This document shows, one piece after another, positions 14,085 to 22,204 of a DNA stretch of 33,130 nucleotides (positions within the stretch are counted from its first letter, which is position 1; every line of letters starts with the position of its first letter). The notes under the pieces are model-generated. The model was not told where the DNA came from and searched no databases. It saw only the letters and a list, made by a program, of their open reading frames with translations. This DNA is from Dactylosporangium sp. AC04546 (GTDB taxonomy: Bacteria; Actinomycetota; Actinomycetes; Mycobacteriales; Micromonosporaceae): contig NZ_JAHYSG010000128.1 in assembly GCF_022095675.1 (NCBI RefSeq), positions 1 through 33,130 of the forward strand. Direction: 5' to 3'. The position numbers were made by a program, and so were the translations under genes.

Positions 14085-16106
14085 GTGCGATGGGACAACC
14101 TGAAGGCGACTGGCGGTCCCGGCACCGGTGACACCGGGCAGTCGCGAGTGCTTCCGCTCGCGCTGCCCGGGGCCGTCGCCCGCACCTTCGACACGCCCGA
14201 GTTCCGGGGCGTCACGTTCTACGAGGTGCGCGCAAAGTCCCTGGTCAACCGCGTGCCGGGCACCTCAAGAGTGCCGTTCGAATGGACGATCAACCCCTAT
14301 CGGGGCTGCTCACACGCGTGTGTCTACTGCCTGACCGGCGACACCGCCATCCTCATGGCCGACGGGACGACCCGCCCGCTGGCCGACCTCGCCGTCGGCG
14401 ACGAGATCGTCGGCACGGTGCGCGACGGACGCCTCCGGCGGTATGTCACGACGAAGGTCCTCGCCCACTGGTCGACCGTGAAGCCGGCGCACCGGGTGAC
14501 GCTCGCCGACGGCACCACGCTGATCGCCTCGGCCGACCACCGGTTCCTGTCCGACCGTGGCTGGAAGCACGTCACCGGCGCGCGGCACGGGCGCAGCCGC
14601 CGCCCCCACCTGACGACCGCCAACCGGCTCACCGGCTTCGGGGCGCTGCCGGAGCGGCCGGTGGAGGACCGGGAGTATCAGCGGGGATATCTGTGCGGCT
14701 TCGTCAACGGTGACGGCCACGTGGGTCCGGTCGCCCCCGAGGCGCTGCGCCGCGCCCACGCCTACGCGGCGGCCTGCGGCGGGCTGCACGCGATGGCCGG
14801 AGGTGACCGGGAGTTCGCCGGGGCCAGCGTGCGCGACGCCAGCGCGGTGCTCGAGTGGCCCGAGGCGCCGACGCGGAGGTGGCGCCAGGGGTTCGTGGCC
14901 GGGCTGTTCGACGCGGCCGGCGGCATGGCCGACGGCCTGCCCCGCTTCCACTCGGTCGACAAGGTGGTCGTCGACTGGCTGGTGGAGTGCCTGGCGGTGC
15001 TGGGCTTCGCCTGCGTGACCGACGACGTGGGCATGGGCGGGGTGCGGGTGCTCGGCGGCACGCGGGAGCGGGTGCGGTTCGGCCTGCTGTTCGCGCCGGT
15101 CACCGCGACCGGCACGGCGGTCGGCGACCTGGTGCGCGGCGACGAGTCGCTGCGGGTCACCGCCATCGAGGCGCTGGGCGTCGAGGTGCCGATGTTCGAC
15201 ATCACCACCGGCACCGGCGACTTCATCGCCAACGGCGTGGTGAGCCACAACTGCTTCGCCCGCCGGACCCACACCTATCTCGACCTCGACGCCGGCCACG
15301 ACTTCGACTCGCAGATCGTGGTGAAGGTCAACGCGGGTGAGGTGCTGCGCCGCGAGCTGTCGTCGAAGAGCTGGCCCGGCGCCCACCTGGCCATGGGCAC
15401 CAACGTCGACTGCTACCAGCGGGCCGAGGGCCGCTATCGGCTGATGCGCGACATCCTGGCCGCGCTGCGCGACCACGCCAACCCGTTCTCGATCCTCACC
15501 AAGGGCACCCTGATCGCCCGCGACCTCGACCTGCTCAAGCAGGCCGCCGAGGTGACCAGCGTGAGCGTGTCGATGTCGATCGGGTTCCTCGACGAGGCCC
15601 TCTGGCGCTCGGTCGAGCCGGGCACGCCCAGCCCGCGTCGCCGTCTCGACGTCGTCCGCAGGTTCACCGACGAGGGCTTCCGCGTCGGCGTGCTGATGGC
15701 ACCCATCCTGCCCGGCCTGACCGACACCGCCGAGTCGATCGACGCCACGGTCGCCGAGCTGGCGGCGGCCGGCGCGGCCTCCATCGTGCCGATCACCCTG
15801 CACCTGCGCCCGGGCGCCCGCGAGTGGTATCAGGGGTGGCTCGCCCGCGAGCATCCGCAGCTGGTGCCGCAGTATCGGGAGCTGTATGGCGACGGTTTCT
15901 ACACCAGCCGGGCGTATCAGCGGGAGGTGTCGGCCCGGGTCCGCATGGCGTCGCGCCGGCACGGGTTACGCAGCGGCGACATAGGCACCACCCGCATGCC
16001 GTCCGCGGACTCCCCGGAGGGCTTCGGCGTGCCCGAGACGGCCGCACCGGAGCGGACCAGGCGGGTGGGCACGGGCCCCGACGTGGAACAACTGACCCTG
16101 CTGTGA
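14085..16106 (+). CDS. Intein-containing Rv2578c family radical SAM protein
   Basis: A 673-residue precursor: a radical SAM protein of the Rv2578c family interrupted by a 308-residue intein (residues 82-389). The host reads NPYRGCSHACVY before and CFARRTHTYLD after the insertion, so splicing would give the cluster motif C75-x3-C79-x2-C with the third Cys supplied by the C-extein. The spliced enzyme has about 365 residues, resembles spore photoproduct lyase-like proteins, and would use a 4Fe-4S cluster to cleave SAM; its substrate is unknown. GTG at 14085 (MRWDNLKATG) is chosen because homologues start with MRWD. The open frame runs on upstream into the thioredoxin terminator without a better start. 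Confidence 0.92.
   Translation: MRWDNLKATGGPGTGDTGQSRVLPLALPGAVARTFDTPEFRGVTFYEVRAKSLVNRVPGTSRVPFEWTINPYRGCSHACVYCLTGDTAILMADGTTRPLADLAVGDEIVGTVRDGRLRRYVTTKVLAHWSTVKPAHRVTLADGTTLIASADHRFLSDRGWKHVTGARHGRSRRPHLTTANRLTGFGALPERPVEDREYQRGYLCGFVNGDGHVGPVAPEALRRAHAYAAACGGLHAMAGGDREFAGASVRDASAVLEWPEAPTRRWRQGFVAGLFDAAGGMADGLPRFHSVDKVVVDWLVECLAVLGFACVTDDVGMGGVRVLGGTRERVRFGLLFAPVTATGTAVGDLVRGDESLRVTAIEALGVEVPMFDITTGTGDFIANGVVSHNCFARRTHTYLDLDAGHDFDSQIVVKVNAGEVLRRELSSKSWPGAHLAMGTNVDCYQRAEGRYRLMRDILAALRDHANPFSILTKGTLIARDLDLLKQAAEVTSVSVSMSIGFLDEALWRSVEPGTPSPRRRLDVVRRFTDEGFRVGVLMAPILPGLTDTAESIDATVAELAAAGAASIVPITLHLRPGAREWYQGWLAREHPQLVPQYRELYGDGFYTSRAYQREVSARVRMASRRHGLRSGDIGTTRMPSADSPEGFGVPETAAPERTRRVGTGPDVEQLTLL
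14328..15251 (+). other. Intein with degenerate LAGLIDADG endonuclease
   Basis: Splicing block A starts at Cys82 (CLTGDTAILMADG). Block B has the His at residue 152 in SADHRFL, with Ser in place of the usual Thr. The end is FIANGVVSHN with penultimate His388 and Asn389, followed by Cys390 as the +1 nucleophile, so all splicing residues are present. Between these lie two LAGLIDADG-type helices: LCGFVNGDG (203-211, catalytic Asp210 present) and VAGLFDAAG (271-279), where the catalytic Asp is replaced by Ala278. The endonuclease is therefore probably inactive or at most a nickase. Base composition matches the host, suggesting long residence. Confidence 0.92.
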
Positions 16107-16142
16107 GGAAGCGGAAGACGGTCGCCGGGAATCCGCTGCCTG

Positions 16143-16177
16143 ACGGTCAGCTAACGGTCAGCTTGGTTGGCTAGGGT
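16143..16177 (+). promoter_or_regulatory. Tandem 11-bp direct repeats with a -10 box (leaderless promoter)
   Basis: ACGGTCAGCT occurs perfectly at 16143-16152 and 16154-16163, an 11-bp period typical of OmpR/PhoB-class response regulators. TAGGGT (16172-16177) follows and ends 7 nt before the ATG at 16185. The repeats occupy the -35 position and no good -35 hexamer exists, which suggests an activator-dependent promoter. Confidence 0.5.
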
Positions 16178-16184
16178 CGGCCGC

Positions 16185-16898
16185 ATGGGGGCGCGTGCCG
16201 GTGACTATCTGGTGCTCATCGGGCCACCGGTGGCCGTCGGGGCGGCCGTCGGGGTGGTTGTGCTGGCCGACGAGCCAGAGGCGTTCCTGCCGCTCATGAT
16301 CGTGCTGCAGCCGTTGACGACACTCGGGATCGTCATCGGGCTGGTGGAGCTCACCCGGACCGCCCGGGGCCCGTCGACGTTCCGGCTGGTGGCGCACGAC
16401 GGGCGGGTGGCGTTCGGGGTGCCGCCGAACTTCCGGCGGCAGTGCCTGTTCAACGGCCTGCTCAGCGCCGCGCTGGTGCTGATGGCCGTCACCGGGCTGC
16501 GCGTGCCGGGGCGGATCGTGCCGCTCGTGGCGTGGGCCATCCTGGCGCTCAACGCGACCGCGATGCTCCTGCTGGTGCAGCGGATGCTGCGCAGCGGGCC
16601 GCTGCTGCTGACGGCCGACGGGATCGGGATCGACGGCGGGCGGACGTTCGTGCCGTGGCCGGCGCTGGAGCCGGGGCCGGACCGTCCGCTGTGGACGCTC
16701 GCGCGGCCCGAGCTGGTGGAGGGGCGGCGCATCCGCCAGCTCCAGCCGGGGCAGGCCGTGCCGCTCGACGTGTCGCTGTGGTTCCTCTCGCTGTCGATCT
16801 ACGACTACGTCACCCATCCCGAGCATCGCGCCGCCATCGGCACACCCGAGGAGCTCGACCGCCTCCGCGGCACGCTGGCGACGCGAGCCATCCCATAG
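16185..16898 (+). CDS. Hypothetical four-helix membrane protein
   Basis: A 237-residue protein with two membrane hairpins: helices at about residues 9-28 and 35-55, then about 90-108 and 112-132. A soluble C-terminal half contains LLLTADGIGIDGGRTFVPWPAL, which recalls the PH-like domains that follow paired helices in bacterial envelope proteins, then LDVSLWFLSLSIYDYVTHPEHRAAIGT. I do not recognise a named family. The ATG at 16185 is used because a -10 box is 7 nt upstream and the first helix starts soon after. The gene is followed 41 bp later by a potassium channel gene on the same strand. Confidence 0.7.
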   Translation: MGARAGDYLVLIGPPVAVGAAVGVVVLADEPEAFLPLMIVLQPLTTLGIVIGLVELTRTARGPSTFRLVAHDGRVAFGVPPNFRRQCLFNGLLSAALVLMAVTGLRVPGRIVPLVAWAILALNATAMLLLVQRMLRSGPLLLTADGIGIDGGRTFVPWPALEPGPDRPLWTLARPELVEGRRIRQLQPGQAVPLDVSLWFLSLSIYDYVTHPEHRAAIGTPEELDRLRGTLATRAIP

Positions 16899-16939
16899 AC
16901 CACCCCGCGAGTCACATCCCGGGCGGGCACGCTGGAGCC

Positions 16940-17416
16940 ATGGGGCGAGCCCTGATCGCGCTGGTCGTGGCTGCTCTCGTGTACTACCTGGTGCCGCTCA
17001 GCAGGATCCGCGCCGCCGACGAGTGGGTCCGCGGCGCGGTCGCGGTCGCCGGGATCGCTGTGCTCTGCGTGCTGTTCGCCCAGCAGCTGCGCCGGCAGGT
17101 CCGCGCCGGGTCGCGCAACGACGTGCGGATCCAGAGCCTCGTGCTGCTGATGGTGCTCGCCGTGTTCGGGTTCTCGCTCGCGTACTTCATCGTCTCGGCC
17201 GACCCGCACCAGTTCGTCGACCTGCGGACGCGCACGGATGCGCTGTACTTCACACTCTCCACCCTGGCGACCGTCGGCTACGGCGACGTGCACGCCGCCG
17301 GGCAGGCCGCGCGCATACTCGTGATCTGCCAGATCGTGTTCAACCTGCTGTTCATCGGTAGCGCCGTGGCCGTGGTCAGCGCGGCCGTGCGTGGACGGCT
17401 GCAAGCCGATCGATGA
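16940..17416 (+). CDS. Two-pore-helix potassium channel family protein
   Basis: A 158-residue ion channel subunit. Two N-terminal helices (about 3-20 and 31-50) precede a KcsA-like core: an outer helix (about 66-86), the pore segment with selectivity filter TVGYGD at residues 111-116, and an inner helix (about 124-150). The filter is canonical for K+. The last basic residues are a very short cytoplasmic tail, so no RCK or other gating domain is present. The start ATG has GGAG only 2 nt upstream, so initiation may be weak. The stop overlaps a possible ATG of the next gene (ATGA). Confidence 0.88.
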   Translation: MGRALIALVVAALVYYLVPLSRIRAADEWVRGAVAVAGIAVLCVLFAQQLRRQVRAGSRNDVRIQSLVLLMVLAVFGFSLAYFIVSADPHQFVDLRTRTDALYFTLSTLATVGYGDVHAAGQAARILVICQIVFNLLFIGSAVAVVSAAVRGRLQADR

Positions 17417-17423
17417 GGCGAGC

Positions 17424-17429
17424 TACCGT
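17424..17429 (+). promoter_or_regulatory. -10 box for a leaderless CoA-binding protein transcript
   Basis: TACCGT ends 7 nt before the ATG at 17437, just past the end of the channel gene. No Shine-Dalgarno sequence is visible. Confidence 0.4.
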
Positions 17430-17436
17430 TGCGTCC

Positions 17437-17859
17437 ATGCGCAGCGCGGAGCAGATCCTCCGGGAAGCCACCACGATCGCGGTCGTCGGGGCCTCACGAA
17501 ACCGTACGAAGACGGCCCATGCGGTACCACTGCAGATCCAACGCCACGGGTGGCGCATCATCCCGGTGAACCCGTTCGCGGACGAGATCTTCGGCGTGAA
17601 GGCCTACCGGACGCTGGCCGACATCCCCGAGCCGGTCGACCTGGTCAACGTGTTCCGGCCGTCGGCCGACGCCACCCAGGTCGTCAAGGAAGCGATCGCG
17701 ATCGGCGCGCCGGCCGTCTGGCTCCAGCAGGACATCGTCTCCGCCGAGGGCCGGGCGCTCGCCGCGGCCGCCGGCATCGACTACGTCGAGGACACGTGCA
17801 TCGCCGTGATCCGGGCCGTCCACGCGATCAGTGCCCCCGAACGACCCCGTACTCCTTGA
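17437..17859 (+). CDS. CoA-binding protein, YccU type
   Basis: A 140-residue stand-alone CoA-binding Rossmann protein (CoA_binding_2). The nucleotide loop is TIAVVGASRNRTKTAHAV near residue 13, followed by WRIIPVNPFADEIFGVKAYRTL and VDLVNVFRPS, then PAVWLQQ and the closing VEDTCIAV, the complete family pattern. Its role is unproven; members bind CoA and may sense or carry acyl groups. I prefer ATG 17437, 7 nt after a TACCGT box; the ATG at 17413 overlaps the channel stop and would add eight residues. Its final 32 bp overlap the convergent acyl-CoA dehydrogenase gene. Confidence 0.88.
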   Translation: MRSAEQILREATTIAVVGASRNRTKTAHAVPLQIQRHGWRIIPVNPFADEIFGVKAYRTLADIPEPVDLVNVFRPSADATQVVKEAIAIGAPAVWLQQDIVSAEGRALAAAAGIDYVEDTCIAVIRAVHAISAPERPRTP

Positions 17860-19042
17860 GCAGCCCCCGGCTGATGATGGTCTTCTGGATCTCGCTCGTG
17901 CCCTCGCCGATGAGCAGGAACGGGGCCTCGCGCATCAGCCGCTCGATCTCGTACTCCTTGGAGTAGCCGTAGCCGCCGTGGATGCGGAACGACTCCTGGA
18001 CCACCTCGGCGCAGTACTCCGACGCCAGCAGCTTGGCCATGCCGGCCTCGACGTCGTTGCGCCGGCCGGCATCCTTCAGCCGCGCGGCGTTGACCATCAG
18101 CCCGTGCGCGGCCTCGATCTTCGTCGCCATCTCGGCCAGCTTGAACGCGATCGCCTGATGCTTGACCAGCGGCGCGCCGAACGTCTGACGCTGCTGGGCG
18201 TACGCGATGGCCAGCTCGAACGCGCGGATCGAGATCCCGCACGCACGGGCCGCGACGTTGACCCGGCCGACCTCGATACCGTCCATCATCTGGTAGAAGC
18301 CACGACCCGCCTGGTCAGCGCCGCCCAAGACCGCGGTCGCCGGCACCCGGACACCGTCGAGGACCATCTCGGTCGTCTCGACGCCCTTGTACCCCATCTT
18401 CTCGATCTTCCCGGGGATGGTCAGGCCGGGCAGCAGCTCGTTCTCGCCGAAGCCCGGCGCCTTCTCCAGCAGGAACGTCGTCATGTTCCCGTACACCGAC
18501 TCCGCGCCGAGGTCGGTCTTCACCAGCGTGGCCACCACGCTGGAGTACGCGCCGTTGGTCAGCCACATCTTCTGCCCGTTGATCACGTAGTCGTCGCCGT
18601 CGGGCACGGCCTTGCTGCGGATCGCGGCGACGTCGGAGCCGCAGCCCGGCTCGGACATCGAGAACGCACCGCGCACCTCGCCGGTCGCCATCCGCGGCAG
18701 GAGACGCTCACGCTGCTCCCCGGAGCCGTGCTGGGACACCAGGTAGGCCACGATGAAGTGCGTGTTGACGATCCCGGAGATCGACATCCAGCCGCGGGAC
18801 AGCTCCTCCACGACGAGGGCGTAGGTCAGCAGCGACTCGCCCAGGCCGCCGTACTGCTCCGGGATGGTCAGCCCGAAGAGTCCCATTTCGCGCATGCCGG
18901 CGACAATGTCGGCCGGGTAGACATCGTCGTGCTCCAGCCGCTGCGCGTGCGGGATGATCTCCTTGTCGACGAACTCCCGCACGGTCTCCAGGATCGACTG
19001 CTGCACATCGGTCAGACCTGGTGTCTGGGCAAGGCGGGCCAT
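17828..19042 (-). CDS. Acyl-CoA dehydrogenase, probable methylsuccinyl-CoA dehydrogenase
   Basis: A 404-residue FAD flavoprotein of the acyl-CoA dehydrogenase family. Signatures: YGGLGESLLTYALVVEEL, FSMSEPGCGSDV, GQKMWLTNGA, VGRVNVAARACGI, RIHGGYGYSKEYEIERLMRE and LLIGEGTSEIQ, whose Glu is at the usual catalytic position. The sequence closely resembles the dehydrogenase that in Streptomyces is clustered with crotonyl-CoA carboxylase/reductase, ethylmalonyl-CoA mutase, CitE-like and MaoC genes, so oxidation of methylsuccinyl-CoA to mesaconyl-CoA is inferred. GGAGG lies 8 nt before the ATG. The 3' end overlaps the CoA-binding protein gene. Confidence 0.9.
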   Translation of the reverse strand: MARLAQTPGLTDVQQSILETVREFVDKEIIPHAQRLEHDDVYPADIVAGMREMGLFGLTIPEQYGGLGESLLTYALVVEELSRGWMSISGIVNTHFIVAYLVSQHGSGEQRERLLPRMATGEVRGAFSMSEPGCGSDVAAIRSKAVPDGDDYVINGQKMWLTNGAYSSVVATLVKTDLGAESVYGNMTTFLLEKAPGFGENELLPGLTIPGKIEKMGYKGVETTEMVLDGVRVPATAVLGGADQAGRGFYQMMDGIEVGRVNVAARACGISIRAFELAIAYAQQRQTFGAPLVKHQAIAFKLAEMATKIEAAHGLMVNAARLKDAGRRNDVEAGMAKLLASEYCAEVVQESFRIHGGYGYSKEYEIERLMREAPFLLIGEGTSEIQKTIISRGLLKEYGVVRGH

Positions 19043-19162
19043 CTGGTCGACCTCCGTTGGTCAGCACAAGTTACCGGCGGGTACGCAGGCAGTCAGTATC
19101 CCGTCCGCACCGCGCACCGGCCAATGTGAGCCGGCCACATGCGGCTGTGAAATTCTTCTCCG

Positions 19163-19387
19163 GTGGACGATGACCAGCGGATTCCCGGCGTGAACACCAT
19201 GGCGATCGCGGCCCTGGTGCTCGCGGTGCTCCTCCCGCCGTTCGGCATCATCATGGGCCACATCGCGTGGGCCCAGATCAAGCGGACGGGCGAGGGCGGT
19301 CGCTGGCTGGCATTGACCGCCCTCGTCGTCGGCTACACCCTGCTGGCCTGCCTGTGCGGGGTCCCGATCGTGATCCTCGGGTTCTAG
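19163..19387 (+). CDS. Small DUF4190-like membrane protein
   Basis: A 74-residue protein with two membrane helices (about residues 13-34 and 47-70) joined by the short loop [16 protein letters not shown]. The sequence [36 protein letters not shown] is the DUF4190 pattern, a family of small membrane proteins without assigned function. The GTG at 19163 is the first in-frame start; an ATG at 19199 lies too close to the helix to exclude. The TAG stop shares the bases CTAG with the TAG of the convergent SDR gene. Confidence 0.75.
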   Translation: MDDDQRIPGVNTMAIAALVLAVLLPPFGIIMGHIAWAQIKRTGEGGRWLALTALVVGYTLLACLCGVPIVILGF

Positions 19388-20295
19388 CGGTACTGCGCCT
19401 CACGCACGCTGTTGCCGCCGTCGATCACCAGCATCTGGCCGGTGATGTAGGACGCGCCCGGCGAGCACAGGAAGGCGATCGTCGCCGCCACCTCTTCCGG
19501 CGTGCCCGGGCGGCCCATCGGCGTGCCGAAGCCCTGCTTGAGCTCGACCAGGGTCGACGCTCCTGTGTGGATGATGCCGGGGGCGACCGCGTTCACCGTG
19601 ATGCCGTCGGCGACCAGCTCCATGGCCAGCGCGCGGGTCAGCCCGACCACACCCGCCTTGGCGGCCGCGTAACCGGCCTCGGCCGGGAGCGCGTTCACCG
19701 GGCCGGCCGTGGCCGCCAGGTTCACGATGCGGCCCCAGCCGTGCTCGGCCATGCCGCCGACGAAGGCCCGGCTGACCAGGAACGCCGTGGTGAGGTTGCG
19801 GTCGATCTCGGCGCGCCACTCCTCGTAGGTGAGCTGGGCGACCGGGCGGAGCACCTCCGGGCTGGCCTTGCTGGCCAGGCCGGCGTTGTTGACCAGGATG
19901 TCGACGGCGCCGAGCTGGTCGCTGATCGCGTCGGCGAGAGCGCCGACCTCGGCCTCGACGGTGAGGTCGGCGACGAAGCCGATCACCCCGAGCTCGCTCG
20001 CGCGGTCGTGGATGCGCCGCGTGGTCGAGACGATCGCGACCGCCGCGCCCATCGCCTTCAGGCGACGGGCGGTGGCGTAGCCGATGCCGTCGGGGCTGCC
20101 GGCGCCGGTCACCAGGGCCACCCGGCCGTCGAGACGTTCGACGGCCGTCGCCGACTCGTCGTCAGCCGGCTCTTCGGCGAGCTCGGGTCCGCTGGAGGGG
20201 ACGGCGCGCAGCGTGCGCCGCGCGGAGGACGGGCGGCTCACATCGCGCCGGCCGCTCTTGCCGGCGGGTCCGCTGGAGCGAAGGTCGGGTGCCAT
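19384..20295 (-). CDS. SDR family oxidoreductase with N-terminal extension
   Basis: A 303-residue short-chain dehydrogenase. The NAD(P) loop [14 protein letters not shown] starts near residue 59, NNAG is in [12 protein letters not shown], and the active-site YAAAK follows. The residue 13 before the Tyr, normally Ser, is Thr in NLAATAG; Thr may still serve, but activity is less certain. The C-terminal segment [35 protein letters not shown] is classical FabG type. The first 58 residues are Ser, Arg and Pro rich and probably disordered; a GTG at 20241 would trim 18 of them. It follows the CitE-like gene by 53 bp on the same strand. Confidence 0.85.
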   Translation of the reverse strand: MAPDLRSSGPAGKSGRRDVSRPSSARRTLRAVPSSGPELAEEPADDESATAVERLDGRVALVTGAGSPDGIGYATARRLKAMGAAVAIVSTTRRIHDRASELGVIGFVADLTVEAEVGALADAISDQLGAVDILVNNAGLASKASPEVLRPVAQLTYEEWRAEIDRNLTTAFLVSRAFVGGMAEHGWGRIVNLAATAGPVNALPAEAGYAAAKAGVVGLTRALAMELVADGITVNAVAPGIIHTGASTLVELKQGFGTPMGRPGTPEEVAATIAFLCSPGASYITGQMLVIDGGNSVREAQYR

Positions 20296-20348
20296 AGGGC
20301 AAATCCTGCCTTCCGGATCCACCACCGGGCAATGCGACGCGCGTTTTC

Positions 20349-21302
20349 TCAGGCCGGCGGGGTGAACGAGGTGGTACGCGACATGCCCGCCGCCCGGCCT
20401 TTCGCCGAGATGACCAGCGCCATCTTGCGGGACGCCTCGTCGATCATCTCGTCGCCGAGCATGACCGCGCCGAGCTTCCCGCCGGCCTCGGAGGTGTAGT
20501 AGTCGTACGCGTCGAGGATGAGCTCCGCGTGGTCGTAGTCGGCCTGGGCCGGGCGGTAGACCTCGTTCGCGGCGTCGATCTGCCCCGGGTGCAGCACCCA
20601 CTTGCCGTCGAAGCCGAGGGCGGCGCTGCGCTTGGCGACCTCGCGGAACGCGTCGACGTCGCGGATCTGGAGGAAGGGGCCGTCGATCGCCTGGAGGTCG
20701 TGCATGCGGGCGGCCATCAGGATGCGCATGAGGATGTAGTGGTACGGGTCGCCGGGGTAGTCCGGGATCAGCGCGCCGACGACGAGCGACTTCATGTTGA
20801 TCGAGGCCATGAAGTCGGCCGGGCCGAAGATGATCGTCTCGACGCGGGGCGAGGCGGCGGCGATCGCGTCCACGTTGACCAGGCCGGCGGCATTCTCGAT
20901 CTGCGCCTCGATGCCGATCTTCCCGGCCGGCAGGCCGATCGTCTTCTCGATCTGGGTCAGCGTCAGGTCGAGCCACTGGACCTGGGCGGCCGACTGCACC
21001 TTCGGCAGCATGATGCAGTCGAGGTGCTCGCCGGCGCCCTCGACGACCTCGATGACGTCGCGGTACGTCCACGGGGTGGTGAGGTCGTTGACCCGGACCA
21101 CGCGGGTCTTGCCGCCCCAGTCGCCGTCGTTGAGCGCCGCCACGATGTTCTTGCGGGCCTCGGGCTTGGCCAGCGGCGCGACCGCGTCCTCCAGGTCGAG
21201 GAAGACCTGGTCGGCAGGCAGCCCCTGGGCCTTGTCGAGCATCTTCACGCTCGATCCGGGAACGGCGAGGCACGAGCGGCGAGGACGACCGAGAGCGGCC
21301 AT
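20349..21302 (-). CDS. CitE-like CoA ester lyase, probable malyl/methylmalyl-CoA lyase
   Basis: A 317-residue HpcH/HpaI aldolase-family protein. Visible motifs: [30 protein letters not shown] (metal-site Glu and Asp), [30 protein letters not shown] and [13 protein letters not shown]. It matches the CitE-like protein of the Streptomyces ethylmalonyl-CoA gene group along nearly its full length, including the start [17 protein letters not shown]. It should cleave beta-methylmalyl-CoA to glyoxylate and propionyl-CoA and/or handle malyl-CoA. AGGAG lies 7 nt before the ATG. The partner hydratase and dehydrogenase genes are elsewhere in the window. Confidence 0.9.
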   Translation of the reverse strand: MAALGRPRRSCLAVPGSSVKMLDKAQGLPADQVFLDLEDAVAPLAKPEARKNIVAALNDGDWGGKTRVVRVNDLTTPWTYRDVIEVVEGAGEHLDCIMLPKVQSAAQVQWLDLTLTQIEKTIGLPAGKIGIEAQIENAAGLVNVDAIAAASPRVETIIFGPADFMASINMKSLVVGALIPDYPGDPYHYILMRILMAARMHDLQAIDGPFLQIRDVDAFREVAKRSAALGFDGKWVLHPGQIDAANEVYRPAQADYDHAELILDAYDYYTSEAGGKLGAVMLGDEMIDEASRKMALVISAKGRAAGMSRTTSFTPPA

Positions 21303-21323
21303 GGCGAAGCTCCTTAGCAACGG

Positions 21324-21352
21324 TTAAGGGGCGGGGTACGCCACGGTAACCT
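21324..21352 (+). promoter_or_regulatory. Promoter of the leaderless SDR gene
   Basis: TTAAGG (21324-21329), 17 nt, TAACCT (21347-21352), then 6 nt to the GTG at 21359. The divergent gap is only 56 bp, so it must also serve the CitE-like gene on the other strand. Confidence 0.5.
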
Positions 21353-21358
21353 CGTTGC

Positions 21359-22204
21359 GTGAGCGCGCAGAATGCCCCTGTGGGAGATCTCACCGGCCGT
21401 ACGATCGTGGTCACCGGAGCCAGCTCGGGCATCGGTCTGGCTGCATCTGTCGAGATGGCGCGCCGCGGTGCCCACGTGGTGCTCGTCGGCCGCAACCCCG
21501 ATCGTCTCACCGCCGCGGCCGCCGCGGTGCAGGAAGCGACGGGTGGCAAGACGCCCCCGGCCTACCGGGCCGACTTCGCGCGCCTCGACGACGTGCACGT
21601 TCTCGTCGACCAGTTGCGCCAGCGGTACCAGATGATCGATGTCCTGGCGAACAACGCCGGCGGCGTCGTGCGGGGGCACGCCGTCACGCCGGACGGGTTC
21701 GAGGAGACGATCCAGAGCAACCACCTGGCCGGGTTCCTGCTCAGCAACCTCCTGCGGGAGCAGCTGCGCAACGGCCGCATCATCAACACGGCCTCCGGCG
21801 CGCACGCGATGGGCGCGGTCGACCCCGACGACCTGCGCGGCGAGCACCGGTCGGGACTGTGGCGGCGCTACGGCTCGGCGAAGCAGGCCAACATCCTGTT
21901 CGCGGCCGAGGCGGCGCGGCGCTGGCCCGACATCATGTCGGCGGCGTACCACCCGGGCTGGGTCCGCAGCCGCTTCGGCGCCGGCATCGGGGTGAGCTGG
22001 GCGAGCCAGATCACGCCGTTCGCCAAGACGCCGCAGCAGGGCGCCGACACGCTGGTCTGGCTGGCCGCGACGCCGACGGTGCAGCTCACCTCGGGCGGCT
22101 ACTACGTCAAGCGCAAGCTCGCGCAGCCGACCGCGGCCACGCGGGACCCGCGGCTCGCCGCCCGGCTGTGGGAGGCCAGCCTCAGCGCTGTCGGTCTCGG
22201 TTAG
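21359..22204 (+). CDS. SDR oxidoreductase, retinol dehydrogenase-like
   Basis: A 281-residue short-chain dehydrogenase of the RDH/protochlorophyllide-reductase-like group. Motifs: [12 protein letters not shown] (about residues 14-25), [14 protein letters not shown] with the catalytic Ser, and [10 protein letters not shown] with YxxxK. The [11 protein letters not shown] segment after the active site is typical of this subgroup, whose substrates range widely. The GTG start has a -10 box 6 nt upstream and no ribosome site. Its last 23 bp overlap the convergent hypothetical gene. Confidence 0.88.
   Translation: MSAQNAPVGDLTGRTIVVTGASSGIGLAASVEMARRGAHVVLVGRNPDRLTAAAAAVQEATGGKTPPAYRADFARLDDVHVLVDQLRQRYQMIDVLANNAGGVVRGHAVTPDGFEETIQSNHLAGFLLSNLLREQLRNGRIINTASGAHAMGAVDPDDLRGEHRSGLWRRYGSAKQANILFAAEAARRWPDIMSAAYHPGWVRSRFGAGIGVSWASQITPFAKTPQQGADTLVWLAATPTVQLTSGGYYVKRKLAQPTAATRDPRLAARLWEASLSAVGLG

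Noticed and set aside
14310..15962. 550-codon open frame antisense to the intein-containing gene
   Set aside because: Composition is Arg/Gly/His-rich shadow sequence and the sense strand has complete family motifs.
14085..16106. Frameshift or gene fusion as an explanation of the long radical SAM protein
   Set aside because: The insert has both splice junctions (Cys1, His-Asn, Cys+1) in one frame, so an intein explains it fully.
19384..21549. A single open frame of over 700 codons spanning the SDR and the CitE-like gene on the minus strand
   Set aside because: Only its C-terminal 303 codons have protein family motifs; the upstream part is the wrong frame of the CitE-like gene, and long antisense or out-of-frame openings are normal at this GC content.
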